Positions 22,094-34,117 of a DNA stretch of 64,000 nt are shown here, in pieces; the stretch's first letter is position 1, and each line of letters opens with the position of its first letter. The position numbers and the translations under genes are program-made. Under the pieces are notes generated by a model. It saw only the letters and a program-made list of their open reading frames with translations. It did no database searches and was not told the DNA's origin. Source of the stretch: Gnomoniopsis sp. IMI 355080 (taxonomy: Eukaryota > Ascomycota > Sordariomycetes > Diaporthales > Gnomoniaceae); the NCBI GenBank assembly GCA_027946555.1, contig JAPEVC010000027.1, positions 124,001-188,000 of the forward strand, read 5' to 3'.

Positions 22094-25000
22094 CTACTGA
22101 AACACAAAAACAACGCCCGATCGATCTACAGACACCGTCATGGTATACGGGCTCTCCAGTAACGCAACATCCAAGATCGAATCTAAATGCGACTTCAGCA
22201 ATTGCTGCTGCTGCGTGGAAATCACCGTGGACCGCGCAGGCTTGTTGGCACCATTCGCGCGGCGATGTCCCTGACGACCGCCCTCCGTACCTCTATTAGG
22301 AGAGCTGCTCGAAGCCTGACTCCGCGGGCGCCTCTCCGTGTTGAGCGTCGTCGCCGTGGTGGGATGGCTGGCCGAGTATGTCGGATTGTCCTCGTCCGGC
22401 ATGAGGCCGCTGAAAATCGTCGAATTCTCGACCCTGGTAAGGTCCCAGAAGCGCAACTTCTTGTCTGAGCCGCCGGTGAGGATGAATGCATGCCTTACAT
22501 CGCGCTGCTCGCTCCCTTCAAGAGAACCGTTCCCAACAACCATGGCCCTGACGCCCCGGTCGGCATTGCCGGTGGAACTAGGCTCGATATTTGTAGCAAA
22601 GCGGCCCAGCATTCCCTCGGGCCTATCCTCATCCACCTCCCACGGATCGTAGCCTTTTAGACCCTCCTTATTGCCACCAACACGGTAAATCTCCCGGCAA
22701 AGTGTCTTCTCGAGGTCCCAAACAGTGACTTCTCCATGACCAGTGCCGCCAGAGACGCAAATCCACTTCCCACGACCCTTGATGGGGTGTATACAGAGTC
22801 TGTAAATAGAAGACTTGCCAGGGACGCCCCAGCCCTTGAGGCGCATCTTGAAGCGGAGATCCCAGAGATCAAGCACACCATGCGAAGTTCCGAGACACAG
22901 CCAGTTCCTCTTCCTGTCGATGCAAAAACAAGTGGGAGTGCCATGGTGGACGGGGTTCTCAAGGACATACATTAGCGTCATAGTTCTGAGGTCGATTCCC
23001 ATGATTCGTGACCGATTCGTTGCGATGATCATCATGGAGTTTGTCTCTTGCTTGAAGTGATCGCACCAGACAGCAAATTCTCCATCTTCTTCCGGCAGCT
23101 GATACTCTCTCAGCAGCCGCAGCTTACCATAGCGCGCGACGCCACTGGCCATCGTGGTCTCGACTTTGACAACGTGAACGCTTCCGTCACTCGCACAGCT
23201 GATGAAGCAATGCGTGTTCTCTATAAAACACAACGCCATGACCTTTGCTCCTGGCGCATGCCTATGGGTCTGTCGCGACCTGTGTGCAATGTTGCGCTCT
23301 AGCCTTGCAGTGTCCCAGACCTTTACGGCACCATCATCTCCACCCGTGACGAAAAAGACATGGTCTGGAGATACCGCAATGCGATTAACGGCGCCGCTAT
23401 GCTCTGAAAATGTTGCTACCAATTTGCCCGTCGGTTTCCAGCCCTCGATCGCTTGACTATTAGGGCTCTTGCCGACCTTTCGGCGCGTGATTGGTGAGAC
23501 CAGGGGCCCAAACTCAGCAACGTCGTGCGGATAGTTGTCAGCAAACATCGAGTCCAACATCTTCAGAATGTGGGGGTCGTTTCCTGGGTAGTTGTGGTTG
23601 AACTCTAAGTGACTCAGAGAACGGGCTCTAGTGTCAGCATCTACGGACAGTCTGGATGGCGTCGTGGGCGAGAAGAGGCCTTCCAGGCGACCAGTAGCAT
23701 TTGCGTCGGTGGTCCCAATTTCAGCCAACGCCTTATTACCGTTGCTTTCCTTCCGGTTCAGCAGATTGATTGCGCTTGACGCACGGCGCAGTTCCTTATT
23801 CGCGGGACTTGTGCTGTCGGAGGTAGCAGTACCGGTCGGGCTCACCAAGTCGCCGTCCCGTAGCAGATTACTATGTGGCGACCCTTGTCCTCCAAGAGGT
23901 TGGCGTTCATCAGCAGCTGGTGCATTGTGTATTTCCCGGCTCAGTCGGCTCCTATGACTGTTCATGGCAGCTCGTTTCCGCTTGCCCACAGGGTCATCAA
24001 TGCTCATAGACGCATCCATCAAGGCATCAGTGATGGTCCGAGGCGTATTTGAGTCGAGATCAATCGCTCCCGCTGACTTCTTTGGCGTTTCCTCATCGAA
24101 CAGCACCGTCTGTACCGTAGCCCCGAGCGTTCGAAGATTAATTATTTGATTCAGCTCCACGTAAGGGTTGTTTGCAGTCGAATCTCGCGCTTTGATTTGG
24201 CTGAGTCGCCATATGAATTCGCGCAGTGCCAGCAGTTTGAACTCATCGTTTGGGGAGAGTCCGAGAGTCCGGAGCCTCCCCAGCCACTGCTCATCCTCAT
24301 CATTCTTGGAGACCTTGCTGAGGCTTTGACTTTTCAACTCCTTCGCAACCCTGTTAGACGCCGCAGCTGCCGAGCTGCCAAATGACAGTCTGCGGATATT
24401 GCGCATGGACTTCCAAAACAATCCTTTGTCGGATTGCACCGCCCATACCAGCGCCTGGTCAAACACTGACCGTGACAACGGTTTCTTGAGGGTGTCAAGC
24501 AGGACCAATTCGGTGAAGTTTGTAGGCATGATAACCGTCTTCAGGAATGGAGATATCATAGGCAGAAATATACATTTGACGTCCGCTGGTGAGAGGTATC
24601 TGGCCACAGCCGTCAGAAAATGGGCAGCAGACTCTCGGACCCAGATGTTCGGGTGCGTCGAAAATCTTGCCACCACATCCACAAGCTCCCATAATCGTGA
24701 TTTTGATAGAAGGCCAAGCATGGCCAATTGAGCTAGTGAGTATAAGGCCCCTTGGACGACGTGCTCCTCTGTGTCCGTGAGTGCCTGTATCATCAGAGGC
24801 AAAATGAACTCTTCGAGGCTGACGCTGCCCATGAAGGCAGCTATGCCGACAATGGTTTCGAAGAATGCACACTTCAGCATCCAGTCCCGATCATTGAGGT
24901 AGGTGTTGAGATGTGTGAGAATGATATCGTTAGACTCAGCTGTCCCAAAGAACATACACAGTTCCGGCACCGAGCTGAGGAAGGCTCGGCGAACATAGGG

Positions 25001-26789
25001 ATCAGCATCTTCGATCAGACTCTTTGTATGGTTCTCAAACATAAAAACGAGCTCCTGCTGTGCTTCATCGAACATCCCGTCAAACGTAGCATCTGGTTGG
25101 CTACCAGATTCAATATCAGGGTCTGCGGCTGCGATGGTCCCGGCGGCTTTGAGAGTGGTCGACATCTGTAGAAACTTCTTCGCCGTTGTCGCCAGACTCC
25201 CGATACAAGAAGCGTACGTTGCCCTGACCAATGGCGTGGGTTGGTTGGTAGTACCAATAAGGGCCACCGCCATTCTCGGGAGGATATATTCCAAAAAAAC
25301 GTGTGCGTTGACCGGGTTGACTGCTTCGACCAAAGCTAGCAGTTGAGTAATTGTCCTGATCGCTGTAATAACAACGATGTGCGCTCTATCATTGAGAAGC
25401 GTCATCAGGTACGGCAATATCCGATCCAACTTCGCCTCATCCGTCAAACGCTCTGCAAATGCTAGAAGCACATCACAAGCTCGGACTCTAGACAATGCTC
25501 GTGCTGTATTCCGCAGAGACGAGACAACCAAGGTCAAAAATATCAAAGTTCCGTCGTCTGCGGCCGGTTCGGTGTCACGGGATACGGCGTGCTCGTTATT
25601 TGGAATGCTCAAGCGGACAGGGAAGTGGCCCAAGCCGAGCCGGGGCGATAGCTGCTTTGTGTCAGCGCTTTGGGAGGAGTTGTGGTACCCCAAAAAGTAT
25701 GAGATCTTATCAAAGTCGTAGAAAACACGGTCGATGCGATCATCGGCCTCGCATGGATTTCTCGTTGCCCCTAAACTAGGATACTGGCCAGAGAAAGGAT
25801 CTGTGATCACTTCCATATATTGATGAAGAAATGTGTAAAAATAATCGGGGAAGGCCTTCCCTCTCCAGAATTCCAGATACTGTTCAGCGGAGTATCTCTT
25901 CTGCGGGTCAAGTTGAATCATAGACGCCACAAGCTCGCGGATATCCTTGTCGGGGATGCGGCTCATATGTGAAATGTTAGGGTCGTATTCCCCTTTTCGA
26001 TATTTGTACAGTTGGCTGAGACTGAAGATAGGTGTCTCGAGGAAGAGCTCCGCGATTACGCAGCCTGCACTGAAGATGTCCATGGCCCAAGTGAGCTTCG
26101 CATCCGTACTCCTCTCGCCTGGCGCAAGGAACCTCTCAGGGGCGATGTAGCATGTTCTTCGGCTGGAAGTGTCGAAGAAGTAGGAGAAATCTGCAGGATT
26201 GTTGTCCGGTAAGGTAACCGGCTTGAATGATGACGAGAAGTCGGAGATATAGAGCCAGTTCCACGAGGTCACGAGGGTATTCTCTGCCTTGATATCACCA
26301 TGGTAAATATCCTTCGCGTGACAGTCGCGCAAGGCGCAGAGCAGTTGGAATGAGATCCATTTTCGTTCTATGTCTTCGAGGAAGGGCCGCGTGCTCAAGC
26401 GATCATAGAGGGAGTTGTAAAGGTATTGTCGGACAAGGTAACCGTTCGTCTCGGTCTCGACGACACGTTGATATCCAAGGGCGTTGGGGATGTCGGCAAG
26501 AGCCTTTCTTTCGCCTGTAAAATCATAATTCAGATATATTGTTTGGGAAGAGACAATACCGTCATGAAGACTTACGTATTATCTGCTGCTTGCGCTCGTC
26601 AAGCGACAGAGTAGGGTCTGACTTCACAAAGACCTTGACTAGGACTATGCCATCGTGGTGTCGGGCGCGGATCGTCTTCATGAAACGTGCTGACCCTAGA
26701 GCCCTTTCGTAAACCAGGTCCGACAGCTCAGGAACATCGATTCCCGCCGCGCCGGCGGAGGGTGCCGTGACAGAAACGCTGTTGCCCAT
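22094..26789 (-). CDS. VPS15: VPS15, regulatory pseudokinase-like subunit of PI3-kinase Vps34
   Basis: Two exons (26789-26576, 26514-22094) give 1544 aa, slightly longer than yeast Vps15. It starts MGNSVS, a classic N-myristoylation site. The kinase domain lacks a normal glycine loop and has HGDIKAEN (about 143-150) and DFS (163-165) in place of HRDLK and DFG, as in other Vps15 proteins. A long HEAT-repeat region (about 400-700) and a Ser/Asn-rich linker follow. The C-terminal WD40 propeller (about 1130-1544) includes GKLVATFSEHSGAVNRIAVS, FVTGGDDGAVKVWD and the closing SVDRSGVVFVFQ. Vps15 anchors Vps34 and Vps30/Beclin complexes on endosomes and autophagosomes. The single intron is 61 nt and splits the early kinase domain. 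Confidence 0.97.
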
Positions 26790-28038
26790 CGTCGGTGAAG
26801 CAAGGAAGAGTCCCTGGGCGTTTCTTCAGAGGAGCTACCGCGGAGCGAGACTGGGCGCGATGGAAGGTGCTATCATGTTGTTGTTACGTTCCCAGTACTA
26901 TGCAGTGTCGAAAAAGTCGATTATGGAAAGCTTGAGTGCATCTCAAGTTTGAGTGCAGAACAGAAGATATCGAAGTGTTGCGATTGTTCACATGCGTGTT
27001 GCAGCTGCGTCACTAATCGGGGAATCACCTTCCAGACTTGATGCCTGCCGCCACCTACCCTCCTTGTACTTTTACCGCCTGCGACGTGCCTACCAAACAT
27101 ACTCCATGATACTGTAACTTCGACTTCACGCATTGAAACAAAGTCACATTTGAATTTGTCGAAAATTCGATAGCAGCCGGAAAAATCACTCTTGCAAATA
27201 CGGTGCAAGTGGATGAGCTAGGTGTTAAGGCTGGACGCATTCGAGTAGGAACAAACCGTCTCCAAACGGTGCACGGCGCAACGTACTCGAAGACATCTCG
27301 AGCTACCTAGCACAAGAATGTAGACAATCAACTAGAATCGACCAGGGCAAGTCTTGCGATTCGAAAGATGCCTCGACAAATTGTGAAGCGTAATGCCATT
27401 TGTGGCATAATGACGATTATATTCATGCTCCACCATCTTCTTCCCGTTCCCTTCAAAATAACATATGTCTATCTAGAGGCCAACCTACACGCCTTCCGCC
27501 CCCCCCCCCGACGGAGAGCCCAACTGGAAATTATTCGCCGCTAGCGGCTTTCTGGCAACCGTCGCCCAAACCAGCCTTCGCGAACCTGGGTATATTGAAC
27601 GTACAAGAATGAGAAATGAAACCGTGGGGGACGGCAAAGGGAAATCCATCTCAAAGATGATTGTTCCTGCCTTGATCACTGCCATCTTTGATCTGCCGTT
27701 ATGTGGACAGTGTGTGATGACAAAAAGAACCCCTTATTGGGATGGGTGTGCTCGTCCGCTGACAGCTCGGACTATTAAAGTGTGTCGGATTGAAGGGCAG
27801 AGAAACAATACTCCTCTTGTGCAAGGAGCCATAACTCCAATTGCGTCACCGAACGTGAAATATATGTACAAGTCCATGAAGGGCTCGGTGACGTCGTACA
27901 TCGGGGTATTCGTGAAAGACCAGGTCAGCTTTATCCTGGAACGGACCTGCCAAACGCCTGAGATGCCTAAAGGAAAGTAACTTCGTCGAAAATAATGAAA
28001 ATCGTCATAGGTCGTACGAGGCTTGGGGCCCCTGACAA
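26790..28038. other. Intergenic: VPS15 promoter and SH3-protein 3' flank
   Basis: 1.25 kb with no supported gene. It holds a run of 11 C (27,499-27,509) and a perfect 6-bp inverted repeat, ATGCCA-tttg-TGGCAT, at 27,393-27,408. A 123-aa frame at 27,609-27,980 has no recognisable feature and is treated as chance. Confidence 0.4.
27393..27408. repeat. Short inverted repeat ATGCCA/TGGCAT
   Basis: Two 6-bp arms with a 4-nt loop form a perfect hairpin or palindromic site. It lies about 600 nt upstream of the VPS15 start. Six-base palindromes arise often by chance, so significance is low. Confidence 0.35.
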
Positions 28039-29843
28039 TTAACGGTGCTGAGCGACACCTGATGCCGAATCGGTTGATCCGTCACCCTCGATAGTCTTTC
28101 TCCAGTGTTGTGGAAGACAGACGCACACTAGGGGAAAGGCCTTGATCTCTCCACTGACAGGTGGTGACTGTTCGCGAGCACGGCCAGAGCCATTCGAAAC
28201 ACCGCTGTCCCGCTGTTGTTGGTGCCTAGCCTCCCACTCATCGGCATGCTCGTCCAACAGCACCCCGGTCGCCCAACCATCGTCCCAAATTCCGACCACC
28301 TTAAGCATATCACCCCTTTCGAGACCGAACTCATCGGCAGCGCGGGGTTGGTATGCCCAAAGTGTCGCGACACGGTCGCCAGGATGTATCTCGTCCCGCG
28401 AATAGTAGTCCTTGAAAAAGGGCAGTTGTTCGGACTGTGAGCTACCTTGCCCATGTGGTGACGATAACCCATTGCTAGCAGCATCGTCGCCAAGAAGGAC
28501 TGAGCCGCTGGATAAGGAGGCGGTCCTCCTCATTGTTGGTGGTGGTCGCAGAACTCCTGCCCGTGGCTCGGATTCAGGGCTGTCACCGAACTCGTCGGAC
28601 GATGAGTGGTTGTCCCCGCGTCTGCTTCTGGCAGTACCGATAGCAGCCACTCCTGAATGACGAGAGGGTGCATCTCCTGAATGGCCTTCCAGAGCCGACA
28701 TTCTGGCTATCCTACCACCGGGTAAGACTTCATACCCCTGTGGGGTTTGTTGATGGGTGTTATAACTGGACCCATTTTGAGCCATCAACGGTCCTCTGCG
28801 AGCGGGTTGTGGTTGGTTAAAGATACTGCCTTGTTGACTTCCCCTCTTACGCCGTCTGATGAACAGACAGCATAGGACTATGAGACCTATCACTAAGGCA
28901 GCTCCGGCAAGAGATCCGATCACAATCCCTGCAATAGCGCCCCCCGAAAGTCCACTTCCCCCAGAGTTGGAGCTAGAGGACGGACTGCTTGTTGCTGTGG
29001 ATGTCGAGGTCGGGAGTGTGATCGTGGACGTTATGGAGGGCAGTACAACACCAGCACATCGTGAGTCCGCGTCGGAATTATAACAGCAGGTGTCGGTCGA
29101 GTTAATTCCGCCAGCTGAACAGTAATAGCAGAGACCGACTGTGCTGTTGCCGAAGCCACAATTGTCTGGCTCATTGTCGATAGCATCGATACATTGTGCA
29201 GGTGAGAGCGCTCCAGCGGGCAGTGCGCAGTCTGTGAAGTCAGCTCTGATTTCAGCGGTAGACTGTGAGCTCGGATTTGAGCATAGCTGGCTGTCAGACA
29301 CATAGAAGGCCTCGCTCTCAGCATAGTCCGTCTGGAGGGTGGTTAGTACTTGATCATATAAGGGACGGCCGGGGCACAAATCTTACGCAGCTGGTTGCAC
29401 ATAAGGGCATAGACTGTGTGCTGTTAAGCCCGCAAACACTGAGGGAGTTTTGTACGATTGCGTTACATATTACAGAGGTTGTGAAACGTGCATAAAGATT
29501 GGTGGTGTTTGTCAGGTCGATATTTTGGCAACCGAATTGGTTCTGGTACCTTGGTTCGAAGTTCAGCTAAGAGGTTACACAGCAGAGGATCCGTTGTAAA
29601 GACTCACTTGTCCTGAACCCATGTCGTCTGCACATATGATTCGAGTTGCGTATCGAAAGACGCACGATCTGATACGTACTTTAAGAATGAACTATAATAG
29701 AGGTCAGCCGCAAGCAATTTGAGGTGAGCAGGTGAGTGAAACACGCACAAAAAGCCCACAAGAGTGGAGTCGGTAGAAATCGACGCGGATGAGAAAGCCG
29801 GGCAGGTCGTTGAGCCCGCGAGCGAAATGCAGGTTTCTGACAT
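28039..29843 (-). CDS. Single-pass membrane protein with Cys-rich ectodomain and C-terminal SH3 domain
   Basis: Four exons (29843-29749, 29691-29608, 29549-29387, 29331-28039) give 544 aa. Residues 1-215 form a Cys- and Asn/Thr-rich extracellular part (SETCISLAGSTTCPAF, QNQFGCQNIDLTNTTNLYAR, DNCGFGNSTVGLCYYC). A Ser/Thr stalk follows, then one transmembrane helix (about 245-272), then RRRKRG on the cytosolic side. The cytosolic part is disordered, with an RRTASL motif, and ends in an SH3 domain (about 434-522: RVATLWAYQPRAADEFGLERGD, VGIWDDGWATGVLL, IKAFPLVCVCLP). The layout recalls yeast Fus1, and Sho1 in its C-terminal SH3, but orthology is not established. The orientation needs a signal peptide and none is visible, so a first coding exon upstream of 29,843 is probably missing from this model. 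Confidence 0.8.
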
Positions 29844-32800
29844 GGTGACTGCTGCTTGTCGCAAGGGAAGCGCTCCTATATTCCTGACTTTCGCGTTATC
29901 CAGTCCTGCCCCCCAGCGGGAAGGTCCTGTCGACTGGAGTCACAGCAGCCGCGCCGTACGAGAGGGTCTGGAGTCGTCGAAGAGCTACAGGGCCCTGTGC
30001 GCAGATTGCTTGGGGAGTGGAAAGCCGAGATCGCGTTACCGGAGGGACAATCTCATGATTCCGCCAAAACAAACGCGAATTGTGGTGGGAAAATCGGTAG
30101 ACGAGGAAAAGTGAAGCACGCGTCAAGAATCGGCGTGAACCAACAGCAGGCTTCTTCGAGATCTTCGGTCCTGTTATGTGTTGCTCGATGGAGAGATGCT
30201 GTACATAAGGAGTTGCTCTTCTCCAGTAGGTCCGTTTCGCGTGCGTGCGTGTTGAGAGATTTGACAACTCGAGTCAAGTTCTGAAACCCCTGCAACGGTG
30301 TACAAAGCACAGAAGTAATCTCGTGTCGGAGGGTTTGGCAGTGGCAATGACGACCCAGCTTCGTGGCAGGTTGTGGTAGCCGTGACAAGACTTTTCGGTG
30401 GTTGGTTTTGAAGATGCGATGGCAAAGAAAAGAGGCAGGTGCAGATGCAGGTGCAGGTACGGCAGATACGCAGCGTGTTTGTGGGCCTCACAGTGCCTCT
30501 GCACGATGTTGGTAGAGGTAGGTGGTATTAGCGAACGGCGACTGAAGTTGGATTACAAAATGCAATAATTGAGAATGCTCAGTGTTGTGAATGACCGAGA
30601 AGAGAATGGAGAACGAATGCGAGGCCGTAAATGTCGTGAGAGGACAGTGCCGTGTCGGTGGTGATAAGGAACTGACAAGTCGCGACCTTGGACGAGGGTT
30701 CACAACTGATAGGCACCTCAAGTCAAGAAAGGTCCTAATGAGACGTTACGACGGCAATGCGGGCGCGTGAAATGGTTCAACTCTTGTGGGTTGGTATCAC
30801 AACCGAAGGAGAGCTGTGTGCCGGGAGGATTACTAGTAGTCTACAGAACCAAACAAAGCATCAGTCTGGCGCAGACAACGTGGGACGCACGGCAGTGAAG
30901 CTGGTCTGTGGGAAAAGGCAGATCCAGAAACAGACTGATGAGGGGGTCCCAGGTAGCTACTAGTACGGGCTGTTTGAGGAAAAGGGAAACTAAGAGGAGC
31001 AGATTGGCAGACAAGCGCGGAGGTCCAACACAAATTAGACGAAGAAGCCGGGGGAAATGCAGGCAGTGTCTGATTCGATGCTCAATGATCCCGACCTCTA
31101 GGAAATTAAGGAAATTACTGCCCAGGACCAGGGTATCTGCGGCAACCCACAAGCAAAGGAACATGGACGCACTCTTCAATGCAGACAAACATTCAGGCAC
31201 AAGGCACAGAGCAACGCGGCAACACGGCAGGCCCAATCTTGATATCAAGCGAACCTCGCAAATGAGAACGGATCGTCAAAATGGACCTGGTCCTCCTTTC
31301 TAAATTCTCTCCGATGTCACCGTATCTGGAGTCTGTGCAGTCTTGACACCTTGGAGCCTTGTCCTGCCACGAGTCCTGGCGTCCGTCCGTTGCTATTGAT
31401 AGCCATGCGCTCCTTTTTTTCGACCAGTACATGCATGATGACTTCGTAAACATTCATATTGTTTGCGGAGTCCTTTTGCACTTCGGTCGCTCCAAACACG
31501 CGTGCCTCTCCTATAATTCCTAGCCTTGTCAAGGCTGAGGAGAAAGTGAGCATGAACGACGCCATCTCTAACCGGTATGGTACTGCGTATACATAACAAA
31601 CATCCCGTGGGTATCATCAGCATGCCTGGCTCAACGTTGCATCGAGAGCTGTGACGCAGACAACAAATTGTCGCCGAAATTGGCTCGTTCTATTTATTAT
31701 TCTGTATTCACGAATCATCAATAGCAAGCAGCCCTATCAGCCTTGATTCACTTGCACCATTCAAAGCGTATGATGAGGCTCTCAACACTGATCGTTGCCT
31801 CGCTATTGTCGTCCCCTGTGACCTTCCAGGGCTGCTTTTTCTGTGTATCCGGCCCAAGTGCAGTTGAAGACTGTCTGTCACATATTGTGGCACCCCCCCC
31901 CCGGCTCCTACAACACGGCCTTCCAATTTGGCGACAAAGTTTATTGATATACCGAAATACTTGATTATTGCCCACGGGATCGCCATCTATGGATGAGCCT
32001 CTCATATGATTCTGAATTCTACAGTAATACCTAGGTAGATACCAAGAAACAAAAAACCTAAAACACCAAGGGATCTCCCTACAGATACTTTCGGCTTCGG
32101 AATCGGAATATTACTTTTTTTATTAGGGCCCTCCGCAACCTGGAGTCTCGGCCACTTTTCGTAGCTCTCTCTATCCTGTGCTAGGAAACCCTTACCGAAA
32201 CACACGAACTACTCCAGCCACACATCGTGGTTTTGAGGATCTGGTTCAGCCAAGACTGGGATATCTAGCTTTCCCAAAGCAGTGGTGTGGGGGAAACTGT
32301 TTCGCTCACAGTCTCAGAGGGGCTTCATGTGTGTGCACTTCTTCCCAGTACAGATGCAATAGTCCAGTCCCCGCTACTTAATTAATATTGCCCAGCTTCC
32401 GAGCTTGGTTGTGTTGAAGCCTTGTTGGCATTTAAGCTTCGCATTCTTGCGCAGCTTCACAAATAGATGGCCGGACACCGTGACCGTCCTCCTCCGACTA
32501 TGTGATCCTCTCGTAGGCTTCTGATTGCATCATAAATGCCACGCCGAATAAGCGAAGGCGAACCAAATACGCGAATCGGATGAACGTCTATGTGGTGGGT
32601 TTTCCGGCAGCCGTGATGTACTTGACACACTCGCGGGCAGCAATATGTCGAGCATTTTATTCATGCGCAGCCGAGTCATCTCTCTTGCAGCTCGCTCGTC
32701 CCATCGCACCCACGCACTTTGAGGAGCCACTCAATCGGCAAAGTTTCTCGTCTGATTAAGCAGGCCTTTGCCTGCTGGAAGAGGATACTCCCGCAACTTT

Positions 32801-34117
32801 ATCTCATTCAAGATACTGAGTTGCAGTCTGAGCTATACTGTACCATGATACTAAGTAGTTCTCTGCCACCTGGTTGATCAATCAGCACTCACTCACTCCC
32901 CGACCCATACACCGAGCACCTCGAATCTTGGCGGCAGTTCCTCCTCCGCCGGCCGTCGCTGAAAGTGAAGCGTACACACTTTGCGGCCCGTCTTTTAACG
33001 TTCGCACGGCAGCTATAGCCTGACATGGGTCACCGTAGACTGCGGCATATTGCCTCGTTCAACCCCAACAGTACACAGATACCCAGCGACAGTCTGATCA
33101 GTGTATGAAAGACGCCGGGAGTGCCCGACGTCAGTGGCTTTCTAGAAGGGTACGGGTCACTCGGTGCGTTGCAGCGCTCGGTCAAAGCGCGCGGCTGTTC
33201 CAAACAGCCTGGCGGATGACGGCGTCGTCTGACCATTGCAACATCTCTTCTACGAAGGAGCAAAGCCTCGTATACACAACTGGCAGCGTGAGTGCTCACC
33301 ATCGACTGAAGTTGTGTGAGATTGGCTCTAACGCCAATTTCTCAAGCTATATGGGGATGGCCATAGCTTGATAAAGCATGAAGGGTTGCTCTGTTGGTTG
33401 ACAAAACTCGGTCCCGAGCACAAAGCCACATGCAAATGTCGAGACGTAATATATATCGAGGAGAGACAAGCTGCTGCAGCGGATGCAAGCAGCCTAGCTG
33501 GGTCGGAGCTCGCCCCGTCAAAAGAGCCGACTTTGTCCCGAGTACTGGGACGTCCGGCCTAGCCCGTCCACGTCCCGCGCCAGCTGAACGGCCTCGCTCA
33601 TTGGACTTCTCCGTCTTTCAAGCCTCGTTTTCGATAGCGCAAGCGCTTGCCTTGCATCGATGTCAGCCCCCGCGGTAGTCCGCGCTCAAGCTGTCAGTGA
33701 GAATACATAAGGTGGCTAGCCAGAGTATGTGCTTTGTCCGAAACGCGGCGGGAAGGTAAGCAAAGGTAAGTTAGTCGCGAGCTTCCGACAACCAGATCTA
33801 TCAGCCTCGCAGAAGCCTTGCAAGATTACAGGAAGTCTAGGAGATCTCTACACCGTTGGAAGACATCGGACGGCATTGTAGATTGCCCCGGCCCAGGCAA
33901 AAACGACCTCGCGCATCGCATACTTTGGCCGGCTTGCTATGTAATTACAAGTATAGAGTCTACCTAGCGCTGTCTGTGGGATTAAAACGTATCATAGCCT
34001 CTTCTCCCACCAGAGTTTGCACTTGGAGTGAATGCTCCTGCTTATACATCTTGCACGAGTGGTGCTTTGATAGCCGTTCTGTCGTTACTACGTCGATACA
34101 AAGTGGTGGTTCAGAAA
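29844..34117. other. 4.3-kb gene-free gap
   Basis: This is the largest gap, flanked by divergent genes (the SH3 protein and the DUF3112-like protein). It probably contains both promoters, an unidentified signal-peptide exon of the SH3 gene near its right-hand flank, and an upstream non-coding exon of the 7-TM gene. I see a 10-nt C run (31,893-31,902) and a TACCTAGGTA palindrome (32,028-32,037). No transposon ORF, terminal repeat, tRNA or rRNA was recognised. Confidence 0.45.

Noticed and set aside
27499..27509. C homopolymers here and at 31,893-31,902 as possible structural elements
   Set aside because: Simple C runs, likely slippage products; no paired structure or neighbouring signal seen.
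27609..27980. 123-aa frame between VPS15 and the SH3 gene
   Set aside because: No domain, signal peptide or splice partner; composition looks random.
29856..30284. 142-aa + strand frame next to the SH3 gene
   Set aside because: It overlaps the SH3 gene's 5' region in antisense and has no recognisable feature.
32868..32882. ACCTGGTTGATC match to the start of 18S rRNA
   Set aside because: The match ends after 12 bases and no further rRNA sequence follows.
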